DNA from: Voacanga thouarsii
Lineage: Eukaryota > Streptophyta > Magnoliopsida > Gentianales > Apocynaceae
Direction: 5' to 3'
Assembly: GCA_026120185.1 (NCBI GenBank)
Contig: JANUWF010001220.1
Location: 1,550,001-1,614,000, forward strand
Length of the DNA: 64,000 nucleotides
Shown: positions 35,336-46,800 of the stretch, piece after piece
Layout of the letters: each line of letters starts with the position of its first letter
How positions within the stretch are numbered: position 1 is the stretch's first letter
Position numbers and translations under genes: made by a program
Notes under the pieces: generated by a model
What the model was told of the DNA's origin: nothing
Database searches by the model: none
The model's input: only the letters and a program-made list of their open reading frames with translations

Positions 35336-37228
35336 CTTTAGTGTTTGATTTGTTAAAATTGCTATAAAACAAAGTATCATGACCAAATTTAAAGGTAATC
35401 GGATATATTTTGTCATAAATATAGCATAATCTCTGTATAAGCATCGAAAACATAACTTGTTATAAAGATAAACATATCAAATTAACGAACCAACCGTTGG
35501 ATTTGTTAAAATTATTAAAAAAATGTTATGACCAAATTTGAAGGTAATCGAATATATTTTACCGTATAATCTAGCATAATCTCTATATAAGAGTCCAAAA
35601 TCTAATTTATTTATAAAGATAAGCATATAAAATTAATAATCAACCTGTTATATGTATTAAATTTGTTAAAAAAGTATTATGACCAAATTTGAAGGTAATG
35701 GGATATATTTTACCATATATTAAAGTATAATATTTATATAAGTGCCCAAAACCTAACACATTTATTAAGATAAGCATCTCAAGTTAATAATTCACTTGTT
35801 AGATTTGTTAAAATTGCTTTTAAAAAAATAATATGATCAAATTCGAAGGTAATTAAATATATTTTGCCACATATTCTAGCATAATTCATATATAAGCGTC
35901 CAAAACTAATGCATTTATAAAGATAAGTATATCAAATTAACAATCTAACCATTAGATTTATAAACATTACTAAAAAAAAAAAAAGAGTATCATGACCAAA
36001 TTTAATGGTAATTGAATATATTTTTCCAGATAATATAACATAATGTCAATATAAGCGCCCAAAACGTAACGCATTTATAAAAATAAATATATCAAATTAA
36101 TGATCAAACAATTAGATTTATTAAAATTATTTTTTAAAAAAAAGTATTATGAACAAATTTGAAGATAATTGGATATACTTCGCCATATAATATACCATAA
36201 AACGCCGAAAACCCAACGCATTTATAATGATAAACATATCAAATAAATAATCAAACCTTTAAATTTGTTAAAATTACTAAGAAAAAATATTATGACTAAA
36301 TTTGAAGGTAATTAGTTATATTTTGCCATATTATCTTGTGTAATCTGTATATAAGAGTCCAAATCCTAACTTATTTATAACGATAAGCATATCAAAACTA
36401 TTTTTTTTCTTTTTTTAAGTATCATAACTCTATTTAAAGATAATCGGATATATTTTGTCACATAATATAGTATAATTTTTATGCAAGTTCCCAAAACCTA
36501 GCATATTTGTTAAGATAAAAATATCAAATTAACAATCGAACCATTAGATTTGTTAAAATTGTTATAGAAAAAATATTATGACCAAATTTGAAGATAATCA
36601 GATATATTTTGCCATATAATATATCATAATCTCTATATAAGCGCCCACAACTAACGCATTTATAAATATAAGTATTTCAAATTAACAATTTAACTATTAG
36701 ATTTGTTAACATTGCTAAAAAAATTTTTAAAAAAAAAGTATCAAGACCAAATTTAAAGGTAATCGAATATATTTTGCCACATAATATATAATAATGTCAA
36801 TATAAGTGCCCAAAACCTAATGTAAAAGTATCATAACCAAATTTAAAAGTAATCGAATATATTTTACCGTATAATATATCATAATGTCTATATAAGTGCC
36901 CAAAACCTACTACATTTATAAAGATAAACATTCCAAATTAACGATCCAATCATTAAATTTGTTAAATTATAAATTAAAAAAAGTATCATGACTAAATTTG
37001 AAGGTAATTGGATATATTTTCCCATATAATATATCATAATCTCTATGTAAGCGCCTAAAACCTAATGCATTTATAATGATAAACATATCAAATTAATAAT
37101 CCAACTATTAGGTTTATTAAAATTACTAAAAAAAATATTATGATCAAATTTGAAGATAATTAAATATATTTTATCACATAATCTAGTATAATCTATATAT
37201 AAGAGCCCAAAACCTAACTTATTTATAA
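35336..37228. repeat. Tandem array, about 13 copies of a roughly 150-bp unit
   Basis: A unit containing 'gaccaaatttgaaggtaatc', 'gatatattttgcca', 'atctctatataagcgcccaa', 'cctaacgcatttataa' and 'ttagatttgttaaaatt' repeats. The anchor 'ccaaattt' and variants fall near 35380, 35530, 35682, 35834, 35994, 36152, 36296, 36430, 36580, 36748, 36836, 36990 and 37142. Most spacings are 135-170 bp, with one short unit near 36836. The short open frames in it (35213-35453, 37071-37286) are repeat sequence. Confidence 0.88.
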
Positions 37229-37812
37229 CGATCACTACAAGAAAACTATGAATCTGCGATGGAGTTTTGCTACGAAAAAATTCCATGGAAATTTGTTATG
37301 GATTTGCCACACAAAAGCACAAGACATAGCAAATTGTGAGGGACAAAAAAACATAGCAAATCTGTAGCTATTTACCAACGACTTGCGACGGAAATTGTAG
37401 CAACTAGTAATGAATAGATGTTCCAAAGTAAATCTGTAGCAAATAAAGGCGTAAAAAAATAAGAAAAAATTAGCCACCAATTTCTGATGAAAAATTTTTC
37501 ATGGCAAAATTATAATATTTTTCAATAAATGAAAAAAAGGAAAATATAGGAGATTTCATCACAAATCCCAAGAAAATTGCATTAGTTGTAATGCGTCGCA
37601 AATCTCTAACAATCTGCCACAGAATAATCTAAATTAAAATTACATTTTTTTTCCATAGAAAATCCTAGTTGTCTGTGAGGGATTTGCGCTATGGATTTGC
37701 CATGGATTTATTTTTTCTCTTTTCTTGTTCTAATTATTTTATTATATTAATTTGTATTAATTCTAATTTGATACCCTTTGGGGAACAAAAATCAACGTTT
37801 TATAAAGTTTTT

Positions 37813-39020
37813 TGAAAAACCTTAGAGGGGGAGGTGAATAAGGTTTTTGGCAAGCTAAAAATTTTTTGACTTGTCTGATATACAAAATAATAAAGATCAT
37901 CAAGTTTCTTGGACCGACTTTATGGTGACAAAGAAAGTTATCTAAGAACTCTTTGAGATATATCCAAATTCAAATAAAGAAAGAAACACGAAGCAGCTAA
38001 TGACTTATGAAAGAAAATGAGACACATAATGAATAGTGGTTCAATCTACCAAGATTACGTCCACTACCTTAAGCTCACACTTAAGGATTTTCAACCAAAT
38101 TTCATTTACACCACTTAATGAAATCAAACCATACAACATACAAGAGAGGATCACCATACTAGATTTTTCAAAACCTCTCAATCAAACAATCATAATAAGG
38201 TTCATCCCAAATGGGTTTTACACCACAACCTTGTACTACAAAGGAGATTGAATATTAATAGAATAGTAAAAGCTCACTTATTTGAATAAATGATCACTAA
38301 GATGCAAAGTACAAATACTTTTGCCTTTGACACAAAATGATTTTACTTTGAAGCACTTGATAAAAAGAGATTTTTGTAAACTGATGAGCAATAGTGTTTC
38401 TGAGAGGAATGTCAAAAAAATCTTGTGTCTAATTTTGTTTAGAGGTGATTTGTAGAGCCAAAAAGTGAAGTACCAACGGCTATAAAATGGCTATAATTTT
38501 TCTGTTAAATTCACCCGTGTTTTGGACTCAAGTTTTAAAGTTTCAGACGACGATGCATCCAAAAGGTAAGTCCAAAATGGCACTTTTTTAGGCAGAAACA
38601 TTTCAACACTGTTTACAGGATTGTGGACGAATCTTTTGGGTGCAAAAACATTCAAGCTACTCAAACTAAAATTCTGAAATTTTCAAAACTTTGAAATCTT
38701 TTTCTTTGTGTACTTCAAGGTAAAAACAATTTGAATAAAAAAGGTAAAGAAACATAGGAATTAATAGAAATACCTTAATAACACTTCCTAATCTAAAGTT
38801 CTTCTATAAGGACTTCTTGGTATGCAACCCCATAAATTTTGAACTTCTTTTTTATCTTCCATACTTGAATTCCATTACTAAATAGTTGCTTAATAATTAT
38901 ATCTGAATGCCTTAGAAGAATAGAGATTAAACATATCATATCACATATAGATTACACAAGTTAGTTCACATCAATATTTTTCATAAGTCAAAATATAGGA
39001 GAAAGCCTTTAGGGCTAACA
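37813..39020 (-). mobile_element. Solo LTR (reverse), 1208 bp
   Basis: Interrupts one 520-bp unit exactly where other units read 'ttttataaattttttaatttg'. It begins TGAAAAACC and ends GGGCTAACA, so on the minus strand it is TGTTAGCCCTAAAGG...TTTTTCA. It is flanked by TTTTT on both sides, which is low complexity and so a weak duplication. The 'gagggggaggtgaataagg' start is of a kind seen in plant LTRs. No coding content; the open frame at 38036-38251 is not supported. Confidence 0.65.
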
Positions 39021-40671
39021 TTTTTTATTTGTTTATCTTCAACTTATTTAGTCTTAAAAAAGAATTGAGAATTAAATGTAGAATGTATTAACTTTTAGTG
39101 CCTAATATATATGTGTATCAAAGTAAAAAGTTATAAATATATGATATAGTATTAGTATTTTGACAACAATAGCTGTTGGAAATGTCAGTATAATTTACTA
39201 TATTATTATTTAGAATATACCAAAAATATGTTAGGTAAAATACAAGTAATAAAAAAGGTTTTTAAATTTTATTATATTTTCCATCGCAAATCCCTAGCAA
39301 TCTGCCATGGATTTGCCATGGAATACTTTCTAAATTAAAATTACATTTTTTTCTTAGCAAATCCTTAGCAAACTGTTGTCACGGAATTTAATCGTCTGTG
39401 GCAAATCCCTAGCAATCTATGAGAGATTTGTCATGGATTTATTTTTTATTCTTGTTTGTTCTAATTCTTTTATTATATTAATATATATTAATTCTAATTT
39501 GATACCCTTTGAGGAACAAAGATCAATGTTTTATAATTTTTTCATTTGTTTATCTCCAACTTCTTTAGTCTTGAAAAGGAATTGAGAATTAAAAATAGAT
39601 TGTATTAACTTTTAGTGCGTAACATATGTGTATATTAAAGTAAAAAGTTATAATGATATGATAGGATATTTGTATTTTGACAACAAAAGTCGTTGGAAAT
39701 GTCAAGATAATTTACTACATTATGATTGAGAATATACCGAAAATATGTTAGGCAAAAGAGAGGTAATAAGAAAAGTTTTAAAATTTTATTATATTTTCCG
39801 TCACAAATCCTTGGCAATCTGCCACGAATTTGCTACGGAATACTTTCGAAATTAAAATTACATTATTTTTTTTTTGTTGCAAATCCCCAGCAAACTAACA
39901 GGGATTTGCAACTGAATTTAGTCGTCTGTGACAAATCCCTAATAGTCTGCAAAGGATTTTCCATGGATTTATTTTTTCTCTTTTTTTGTTCTAATTCTTT
40001 TTTATATTAATTTGTATTAATTCTAATTCGGTACCCTTTGAGGAATAAAGATAAAATATTTTTTAATTTTTTAACTTGTTTGTCTCCAACTTATTTAGCC
40101 TTGAAAAGGAATTGAGAATTAAAAATAGATTGTATTAACTTTTACTTCCTAATATATCTGTGTATTAAAGTAACAAGTTTTAATGATATGATATAATATT
40201 AATATTTTGACAGCAAAAGCCGTTGGAAATGTCAATATAATTTACTATATTATGATTAAGAAAATACCAAAAAATATGTTAGAAAAAATAGAGGAAATAA
40301 AAAAGTTTTAAAATTTTATTATATTTTCCGTGACAAATTCCTAGCAATCTTCCACGTATTTACCATGGAATTCTTTCTAAATTAAAGTTACATTTTTTTT
40401 CGTAGCAAATCCCTGGCAAACTGCCAGGGATTTACTACGGAAATTAGTCATCTGTGGCAAATCCCTAGCAGTCAGCAAGGGATTTGCCACATGTTTATTT
40501 TTTTAGCTTTTTTATTCTAATTTTTTATTAATTTTTATTAATTCTAATTCGATACTCTTTGAGGAACAAAGATCAAATGTTTTATAAATTTTTTAATTTG
40601 TTTATCTCCAACTTATTTAGTCTTTAAAAGGAATTGAGAATTAAAAATAGAATGTATTAACTTTTAGTGTG

Positions 40672-42764
40672 TGATAGGGGCTAAATTCATCAATAATTTT
40701 CTAATTATTTAAGGATATTTTGTGATATATTTGATGCAATAACTAGTCACATTCCTTTATATTTGATATTTTACCCTTAGAAAGGTATTTTGGTGTTTTA
40801 TTGTAGAAAAATGGGAAAAAATGAAAACTCGTTGCTAAGCAGTGCACGGCCGGGCCGACCCAATGCTGGAAAAGAGAAAAAAATAGAGTACATCGGGCAA
40901 TAGTCGGCGCTGGCCGTGAGGAGCACAGTTGGTGCCGACTCAATGCTACTCCAAGGCAGAGATTTTTTCCTGTTTTGCCCTGATTGGAAAATTTTCTAAG
41001 AGTTTTGATATTTTCCAACTTGTACTCGGCCTACAACTCTTAGGTAGGGGTGGCAATCGTGTTGTGTTCAGGTTGGCGGGTCGTGTCAATTTGAGATAAT
41101 TACACTCGACAGGCCAACCCTAACACGACCCGATTAATAAACGTATCGTGTCGTGTCAACCCATTTATTTTCGTGTCATGTTCGTGTTATAAAACGGGTT
41201 GACACAAGTATATTCGATTCGGCCTCGTAGGCATATTACATACGTTATTTCCTAAATGTCTAACATTCCCCTTTAGACTCGCGTAAGGTTGTTGCTTACT
41301 AACTCGTAATAATATTATTATTATTATAGATACTAAATAATAATTAATTAAGAATGATTCATTTACTATATATCAAGCAAATAATCACATTAACATCATT
41401 TATTTTCTTTAAGAGGTCTCATATAATTAAACAAAATAGACACACAAACAATTTAATTAATTCATATAATAAAATTTAATTCAATTAATTCATGTAAAAA
41501 ATTAAATTATCTAATTTTCTATAGTAAAATTTGTAGGGTATTACAAAAAGTATTAAATATAAATATTAAAAAAAGTTAAACGGGTTCGCGGGTTAAAACG
41601 GGTTGAACCCGTTTATGACCTGTACACGTTTAAAGTTAAATGGATCGACCTATTTCAACCTGAACCCGTGAAACTCCAACTCTAACCCGCTATAACCGTG
41701 TCGTGTTCGTGTCGTGTTGGCGTGTCGTGTTCAATATTGCTACCCCTACTCTTAGGAAATGAATTTTAACATCTTGGGAGCTTATTTAAGTAAGAAAAAT
41801 ACAAGGAAAACATATGAATCCAATTATCAAAGCTACCAATCGATCACAAAAAAGGAAATTCATCACTCAAAGGGGCATTATTCAAGAAGGTCTTCAAAGA
41901 GAAAAATAAGGGCTTGTCTATGAGTTCTTTCTTTTATCTTTGTTTTCTTTTTTTGAATAATGATGTAATTAATGTTTTGATTGTAGTTTGACATTATTTT
42001 GGGATTCATGATTTTTGAGTTAATTTAGCTATTCGTTTAATTTATTTTCATTCTTGATATTTGATTACTTGTTATTATTAAAAAGTTGATGTATTTAGAT
42101 TTGCTTCTAATTGACTTGGGAAATAATGTTAGGAGTTAATTTAATTCCATTGATTTATATTTATTATCTCTTAACGGACTTGGAAAATGAAGTTAAGAAT
42201 AAATAATTAAGGTAATCAAAGATTAGTTGATTTCACCTAGAGTATAGAGTTATTTGCTAATTTTATGCTTTCTACCACCTAGAGTATAGGGATAATTATT
42301 GAATGATAAGTTTAATGCATCTTTTCGGTTATGTTAGTTTGATTGTGAAATCTGCTAATTTAATCATGAGATAGTGAGTATATGACTTGGGAAACGTTTG
42401 GACTCTATTGTAATTCCTTCGTGATACCACAATGATAATTAATTGTAATATTTACTAAGTAATTCATTGTCATGTCTTCAAGAATATTTGTCTAAATTGC
42501 ATATTCTTTTATTATTGAGTTGTGTATATTTTTTTATTTTCTTTTTTATTATCTCATCACTTTATTGGGTTGGTTAAACAATGAATGAAAGGCAACTAAT
42601 GCTAGTTATTCCTTGAGGATCGATACTCGTTAATTCCTTATACTATGTTTGCGAAGAGTATACTTACTCATATATGTAATTTGGGGACTAATGTTTTAAT
42701 TAAAATTTGGCTAGGGATGGATTTAAATTTGAATGATTTTTCTATACCCAAAATTTATGCATCA
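40672..42764 (+). repeat. 5' LTR of Athila-like gypsy element
   Basis: 2093 bp including a 704-bp hAT MITE and its 8-bp duplication, so about 1381 bp net. Starts TGATAGGGG, ends TGCATCA. Contains a GC-rich block (40845-40945) with CGGC-rich text. The open frame at 40743-41018 (minus) is LTR sequence. Confidence 0.92.
41045..41748. mobile_element. hAT-type MITE, 704 bp, inside the 5' LTR
   Basis: Terminal inverted repeats TAGGGGTGGCAATCGTG and, on the minus strand from 41748, TAGGGGTAGCAATATTG. It is flanked by a perfect 8-bp duplication CTCTTAGG (41037-41044, 41749-41756), the length expected for hAT transposition. The 3' LTR of the same element carries the unoccupied site CTCTTAGGAAAT at 50389. 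The subterminal parts are rich in 'gtgtcgtgt' and 'acccgtttat'-type motifs. No transposase. Confidence 0.95.
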
Positions 42765-42765
42765 A

Positions 42766-42790
42766 GTTTTTGGCGCCGTTGTTGGGGAAC
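42766..42790 (+). other. Primer-binding site of gypsy element
   Basis: 'tttttggcgccgttg' followed by 'ttggggaac', directly after the LTR end. This is the form typical of Athila/Tat-type plant gypsy elements. Confidence 0.85.
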
Positions 42791-42855
42791 AATATCATGA
42801 AAACTTGAATTTCATTAATTTAACCATATTTATATGTATATATGTCTACATGTAA

Positions 42856-42879
42856 ATATATATATATATATATATATAT
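42856..42879. repeat. AT dinucleotide microsatellite
   Basis: A run of about 12 TA units in the gypsy leader. Confidence 0.9.
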
Positions 42880-42997
42880 GTTCTTCGTGTAAATTAATGC
42901 CATATCTTGTTGTGTATAATTGTATCTTAATTCACTAACTTGATTCAATATTTTACTATGCCTGTATGACACTAATAAGCTACCACATGTAGGTAAC

Positions 42998-43200
42998 ATG
43001 GCCAACTAGAACGTAGGGCAGTACCCTTACAATTCTCAAGAGATGATACCTCGGCCATCGGGCTCAACTGCTCTAGAAGGGGTATTAGAAAAATTTGTCA
43101 CCCATGTGACCAAATGATTTCATGAAATAGATGACACGTTGGCCAAATTTGAGGAAATGATTCAAAATATAGAGAGGTAAATTCGATTTTTAACAGATCT
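42998..43200 (+). pseudogene. gag remnant of gypsy element with large internal deletion
   Basis: A few dozen codons are left: an N-terminal-like part near 43000-43080, then GVLEKFVTHVTK and IDDTLAKFEEMIQNIER, which correspond to the C-terminal helix of Athila-type gag. The leader-to-protease distance is only about 430 bp, where a full gag needs well over 1 kb. Most of gag, including any nucleocapsid finger, is therefore gone. Stops remain in the rest. Confidence 0.6.
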
Positions 43201-43201
43201 A

Positions 43202-43699
43202 GTGTTAAAATCACAAGAAATGACACCATTGGGGTTGAAAATTCAAGATGATTCAGCCGGTATTACATTGCGGAAAGGTAAGGAGCTGCCTGATTCCAGC
43301 AAAGAACCAGTTACAATAATACTAATTTCTATTACTTGTCTTGTTGGTACTTTTATATTTTGCATTGCATTAAAAGACTTAGGTGTTGGCATTAATTTTT
43401 TGCCATACAAAACTTTCAAAAACCTAGGCCTAGGTAAGCCTAAACCCACTAGGATGAGTATTCAACTAGCAGATAGGTCTATCAAATACCCTAGGGGAAT
43501 AGTAGAAAATGTATTGGTTAAAGTTGATAGATTTATATTTTCTATGGATTTTGTTATTCTGGATATGGATGAAGATTCTAAAGTCTATTTAATCCTAGAA
43601 CAACCCTTTCTAGCTACTACTAATTACATTCATGGGGAGAAGTTAACACATAGGGTTGGGGATGAAGAAGTCATTATTCAAATCCACAAAAGCATGTAG
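43202..43699 (+). pseudogene. Gypsy protease domain (open, 165 codons)
   Basis: Open over 165 codons. It begins with the gag-protease linker AGITLRKGKELPD, then ALKDLGVGINFLPYKTFKNL, the retropepsin active-site region (family form ALxDLGASIN). The Asp is kept, but the following Ala-Ser is Val-Gly. It continues with GLGKPKPTRMSIQLADRSIK, YPRGIVENVLVKVDRFIF and LILEQPFLATTNY, in the order of Athila/Tat proteases. It would process the Gag-Pol polyprotein. It is open but stands in an element whose other parts are dead, so it is treated as a relic. The overlapping minus-strand frame at 43243-43449 is a shadow. Confidence 0.82.
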
Positions 43700-43822
43700 C
43701 ATCCTACATCTTCTAATGTTTTTTGTTTAATGATTGATATTCTTGATGAGTCTATATTTGATTTTGTGCAGGAATCATTGGCCAATTTCTCTATGGGCTT
43801 CATGGAGCAATCAATCGCATAA

Positions 43823-44860
43823 TTGGAGGATTCAAATAGAGCCCTTAAGTTGGGAGAGTTCAAAGAAATCCAAAAAAGTAGTTTGGGAAGGAGAAAGTCA
43901 TCTATTAAGGAACTACCGGAATTAGACCTAAAGGACCTCCCTGAGCATTTGGCATACGCATTTTTGGCCAACAAAAGAAAATTACCAGGGATTATAGTAA
44001 AAGACCTTACTTTGGAGCAAAAGACCAAATTGATAATCTTATTAGGAAAATATAAGTTATAGCATGGAAGATCACAGATATTAAGTGAATTAACCCTTTC
44101 TTTTGCACTCACAAAATAGTGCTAGAAGAGGGAACAAAGCCCATAATGCAACCCCGACGTACCCAAATATGAGTGATGTAGTAAAATGTGAAGTAATTAA
44201 ACTCTTAGATACAGGCATCATTTACCCCATTTCTGATAGTATTTGGTTAAGTCTAACATAAGTAGTACTAAAGAATGGAGGAAAGACGGTGAACCAAATG
44301 AAAAAAATAAGTTGATTCCAATGAGATTGGTAACCGATAAGAGGGTTTGTATCGATTATAGGAAATTAAATTAGATAACTAGGAAGGACCACTTTCTTCT
44401 CTCTTTCATTGATCAAATGCTAGAAAGACTAGTTGGACATGAATTTTATATTTTCTTAAATGATTTTTCTGGTTACTTTCAAATTTTCATAGCACCGAAG
44501 GATCAAGAGAAAACTACATTTACATGCCCATTTAGTACTTTTATATATCGTCGTATGCTTTTAGTCTTTGTAATGGTTCAAGAACTTTCCAAAGATGCAT
44601 GATGGCTATCTTCAAAAGACTTGTAGGAGACATCATGGAGGTATTTATGGATGACTTCTCTATTTTTGGTGATTCTTTTAACTTGTGTTTGGCTAATCTA
44701 GAAAAAGTGCTTCAAATGTGTGAAGAGACCAACATCATACTTAATTGGGAAAAATACCACCTTATAACACAAGAAGGTATTGTGTTAGGACACAAGATTT
44801 CAAGGAAAGGTGTTGAGATTGATAGAGAAAAATTGAAATAATTGAGAAACTTCCTCCTCC
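43823..44860 (+). pseudogene. Gypsy reverse transcriptase, degraded
   Basis: The linker LPELDLKDLPEHLAYAFLAN is at 43910-43970. After several stops come VCIDYRKLN (44349), MLERLVGHEFYIFLNDFSGY and FQIFIAPKDQEKTTFTCPFS (44417-44602). In motif A the family has FLDGYSGY and here it is FLNDFSGY, so the first catalytic Asp is changed or displaced. After a frameshift, 44599-44841 holds EVFMDDFSIFGDSFNLCLAN with the FMDD box intact, then LNWEKYHLITQEGIVLGHKI. At least three stops or frame changes. Confidence 0.87.
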
Positions 44861-44867
44861 CACTTCG

Positions 44868-45500
44868 ATGAAGGCTATCTGGAGTTTTCTTAGCCATACA
44901 GGTTTTTATAGAAAGTTTATCTTGGGTTTCTCAAAATTTTCTAAACCTCTTACTTCTTTACTTGAAAAAAATATTATTTTCAATTTTGATGATAAATGTC
45001 TCAATACTTTTAATGTGCTTAAAAAGAAATTGATCAACTCTCCTATTTTAATTGCACCGAATTGGTCTCTTCTTTTTGAATTAATGTATGATGCAAGTGA
45101 CTATACAATAGGCGTAGTGCTTAGACAAAGGAGGAATAAGCATTTTTCAACCAATCTACTATACGAACAAGCCTCTTACAGTGCCACAAGAGAACTACAC
45201 CACAATGGAAAAATAATTGCTTGTAATAGTATTTTCTTTTGAAAAATATCATTCTTATCTTATTTTGTCCAAAGTCATTATGTATACGGACCATTCTACC
45301 CTTAAATATCTACTAACCAAGCATGATTTCAAACCAAAATTGATAAGATGGGTTTTATTGTTGTAGGAGTTTGGCTTGGAAATTAGGGATAAAAAGGGAG
45401 CAGAAACTTTGACTACAAATCACTTGTCTAAGTTAGAAAATCCCAACTTGGAACCTTTTGACAAAGAAGACATTAATGGCATTTTCTTGGATGAATAACT
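44868..45500 (+). pseudogene. Gypsy RT thumb and RNase H, degraded
   Basis: IWSFLSHTGFYRKFILGFSK, then PLTSLLEKNIIFNFDDKCLN (the RT connection), then FELMYDASDYTIGVVLRQRR, the RNase H start with its first Asp kept. After a frame change near 45240 the text gives [19 protein letters not shown] and LEIRDKKGAETLTTNHLSKL, the RNase H end (family DHLSRLE). One stop lies in the latter part. Confidence 0.83.
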
Positions 45501-45589
45501 CCTATTTGTTGATAGTGAGATTTCTCAAACTCCTTAGTTTGCGAATTTTGCTAATTACTTAGTTGTAAGAATTATTCCTAATGATTTTA

Positions 45590-46287
45590 CATCGCAACAA
45601 AAAGAGAAATTTCTCTCTGAAGTAAAGCATTACTTTTTGGAGGATCCTTACTTGTTCAACTGCCGTGTGGATTAAATTATTCGAAAGTGTGTGGATTCCA
45701 ATAAAAGTGTGAACATCTTAAAGCATTGTCATGAAGGACCTGCGAGAGGCCACTATCAAGCAAATAACACTGCAAGAAAGGTGCTTAAGTCTAGATTCTA
45801 TTGGCCAACACTTTTTGAGGACTCTTACAAGTTTGTTCAAAATTGTGGTAGGCGTCGACGTACAGGTAATATTTCAAAATCTAGTGAGATGTTATTACAA
45901 ATTTTTCAAGCTTATGAAATATTTGATTATTGGGGGATAGATTTCATGGGCCCTTTTTCTAATTCTTTTGGTAACAAATACATCTTAGATGCAGTTGACT
46001 ATGTGTCTAAATGGGTTGAGGTGCAACCTTTGCCTACTAACAATGCACGGGTTATAGTGAAATTTCTTAAAAATCTATTTACCCGATTTGGTGTACCTAA
46101 AGTCCTCATTAGTAATAGGGAAACACACTTTTACAATAGCCAAATGGACAAGGTTCTCAAACACTTAGGCGTTACCCATAAGTTTGTTACCCTTTATCAC
46201 CCCCAAACAAGTGGCCAAGTTAAAGTGATAAATAGAGAGTTAAAAAGAATTTTAGAAAAAGTGGTTACTCATACAAGAAAATATTAG
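45590..46287 (+). pseudogene. Gypsy integrase zinc-binding and catalytic core, catalytic residues lost
   Basis: The open frame is 45691-46287. The zinc-binding part reads LKHCHEGPARGHYQANNTAR and ends FVQNCGRRRRTG, where the family has CxxC, so the second Cys is Arg. The core reads WGIDFMGPFSNSFGNKYILD (first Asp kept). VPKVLISNRETHFYN has Asn where the second catalytic Asp stands (family SDGGTHF). YHPQTSGQVKVINREL has Lys where the Glu stands (family GQVEVSNREI). Two of the three DDE residues and one zinc ligand are therefore changed, although the frame is still open. Confidence 0.87.
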
Positions 46288-46289
46288 AG

Positions 46290-46800
46290 TTTGAAATTGG
46301 ACGATATCTTTGGGCTTATAGGATTGCTTTCAAAATTCCTATCTGTATGACCCCCTATAGATTGGTGTATGGGAAATTTTGTCATCTGCCTATGGAAGTC
46401 AAACATAGGGCTCGTTGGGCAATTAAACTTGTTAATTTTGATCTTCAGCTTGCAGGACAACGGAGATTACTTCAAGTGAATGAGTTGGAGGAATGGCGTA
46501 ATGATGCATACTATAATTCTCGAATTTATAAAAATAAGATGAAATGTTGGCATGATAGGCACATTCGACCCCCCCCAAGAGTTCAAAGAAGGGGACAATG
46601 TGCTATTATTCAATTCTATGCTCAGATTTTTTTCGAGTAAGTTAAAATCAAAGTAGTCGGGGTCATATGAAATACATCGAGTTTATTCGTTTGGGGTTAT
46701 TGAGGTTTCTCACCCAACTAAGAGGATCTTTAAGGTGAATAGAAGTCGAATTAAGCCATACTTGAGTGAAGAGTTTAGCACTTTAGAGCATCTCGATGTC
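46290..46800 (+). pseudogene. Gypsy integrase C-terminal part, degraded
   Basis: 46347-46640 reads MTPYRLVYGKFCHLPMEVKH, LVNFDLQLAGQRRLLQVNEL and WRNDAYYNSRIYKNKMKCWH, the conserved tail of Athila/Tat integrases. After a frame change, 46640-46800 gives SYEIHRVYSFGVIEVSHPTK and IFKVNRSRIKPYLSEEFSTL. No chromodomain is seen. Confidence 0.8.

Noticed and set aside
35336..37228. The 150-bp array considered as a CRISPR array
   Set aside because: Units are contiguous diverged tandem copies with no conserved short repeat and unique spacer pattern, in plant nuclear sequence.
43678..44112. A 144-codon minus-strand frame
   Set aside because: It overlaps, in antisense, the gypsy protease-RT linker whose plus-strand motifs are clear.
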